From Epiperipatus broadwayi (lineage: Eukaryota; Onychophora; Udeonychophora; Euonychophora; Peripatidae): a stretch of DNA of 64,000 nucleotides. Within the stretch, counting starts at the first letter, position 1; each line of letters opens with the position of its first letter. Shown here one piece after another: positions 63,085 through 64,000 of this stretch. Location of the stretch: positions 1,359,501-1,423,500 of the forward strand of contig JAQFVV010012397.1 of assembly GCA_028023455.1 (NCBI GenBank), in the 5' to 3' direction. The position numbers were made by a program, and so were the translations under genes. The notes beneath the pieces are model-generated. The model was not told the DNA's origin. It saw only the letters and a program-made list of their open reading frames with translations, and ran no database searches.

Positions 63085-63470
63085 ATTATTTTCTTTTCTC
63101 TTTTTCCATTAACATTCTATTTAACTCTGGTTTTATTTCATTAATGTACATACCTTTTTTTATCATTGTTTCATTGTATAACTTAACACATTCCAAAGGC
63201 TTTATTTCAAAAACCCATGCTTGAATTTATACATTCTTTCTCAAACAATCCAAACATTTTATAAAATAAACTGAATTCATAATCTCTAACCTATTATAGT
63301 CTCCATTATTATTAATTTAAAAATCTAAACTTGCTTTCTTTTTATAAACTGGACAAATTGAAACATTATATTTCATATTAATCGTTTTAACTAATTTCTT
63401 AACTTGGTACTTTATTAGTATAGCTGCGGTGGCTTTTTCACTTCCACAATAAATGTGTTTATAATCATTT
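63085..63470 (-). pseudogene. Broken minus-strand coding remnant, unknown
   Basis: On the minus strand a frame from about 63465 reads HIYCGSEKATAAILIKYQ, then NMKYNVSICPVYKKK, before a stop near 63320. A second frame then gives RLEIMNSVYFIKCLDCLRKN, a stop, WVFEIKPLECVKLYNETM and INEIKPELNRMLMEKEKRK, ending at a TAA near 63090. The balanced amino acids, with one frameshift and one stop, suggest a decayed gene or processed copy. The IKPELN ending is reminiscent of GIY-YIG-type ends in Penelope-like elements, and the signature at 62841 lies downstream on the same strand; this is only suggestive. Confidence 0.4.
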
Positions 63471-64000
63471 GACATTTTCAGTTATTGTCTAGATTTTTTT
63501 CTGGCAACAGCTTTTTTTCCATTGCATCTTTTCATTGATACTCTACCTGTGTGCTATTTATACTTTTTATTTTTCATTATTTTACTTAATACGAATTTCA
63601 TTCATGAGTTGTTCATGCTGATAGATGTTTCTGATATATATAGAGTATATGAGCACAGACTTTCACACTACTCACCACTATTCTAACTACAAACTTTTTT
63701 TTTATTCAACTTTATTTTTGTCTAACTTTTTTTTTTTTTGAAGTTAGAATATTAATATTAGCTTACAATTATTTTTAATATTGATCACTTTTATTTATTT
63801 ATATTTTGTGAAAATAACACATTTATTGTGGAAGTGAAAAAACCACGCGGCTATGCTAATAAAGTACTTAAATTTAATAAATAAATATTTGGATATATTA
63901 AAACCAACATAAATAATTTTTTCTCTATTCCTATTATCTAATCCCATTCCATTTTTTATTTTATTCATTCCTAATAATATCAACCTCATTCTTAAACAAA
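63471..64000. other. A+T-rich end of window
   Basis: Apart from the inverted copy at 63816-63868, I see only poly-T tracts and no exon. Confidence 0.45.
63816..63868 (+). repeat. Inverted partial copy of the broken coding remnant
   Basis: AACACATTTATTGTGGAAGT through AATAAAGTACTTAA is the reverse complement of 63408-63460, with a few substitutions and a one-base loss that would shift the frame. The two arms face each other about 355 bp apart. Confidence 0.85.

Overview
This is eukaryotic nuclear DNA, very A+T-rich (about three quarters by eye), with spliceosomal exon signals, tRNA-derived SINEs, a non-LTR retrotransposon, TIR DNA transposons and LTR-like insertions. The repertoire suggests an invertebrate animal with long repeat-filled introns. 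I could not fix the phylum from sequence alone; a mollusc (perhaps cephalopod) is only an impression.

Gene content is low. The best gene evidence is three plus-strand coding blocks at 20399-20493, 20576-20687 and 62312-62397. They have AG/GT borders and matching phases, and encode a Gln/Lys/Leu/Ile-rich, coiled-coil-like protein I cannot name. The first intron is 82 nt and the second would be 41,624 nt, so about two thirds of the window would be a single intron. Almost every other open frame is short and looks like chance in A+T-rich DNA or lies inside a repeat.

Layout: 1-7130 is non-coding, with a perfect 44-bp inverted repeat (2083-2200) and two minisatellites (2310-3440, 3744-3905). 7131-12229 is a 5.1-kb block of near-identical 408-bp satellite units, seven in one orientation and then about five and a half in the other, meeting at a short microhomology near 9985. 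A diverged relative lies at 19800-20390. 13270-16978 carries three copies of one SINE family (two as an inverted pair) and one copy of a second. 29200-34390 holds a decayed non-LTR retrotransposon with a zinc-knuckle ORF1, an endonuclease and a YMDD reverse transcriptase; its RT region contains a local triplication.

38203-40013 and 46848-50977 are two inverted copies of one TA-flanked TIR transposon. The second is split by an insertion of exactly 2,500 bp with TG...CA ends and a 4-bp target duplication, and the first copy supplies the empty site. 44952-46373 is a candidate solo LTR. 54061-55205 is a hAT-type element with a perfect 8-bp target duplication. 56580-59100 is a less A+T-rich patch of decayed repeats with coding-like remnants. 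62840-63870 has a Penelope-like signature, a broken minus-strand coding remnant and an inverted partial copy of it.

The most unusual structure is the inverted 408-bp array. Its unit-specific hairpin flips look like snap-back template switching, and its monomer appears to derive from an older dispersed repeat.
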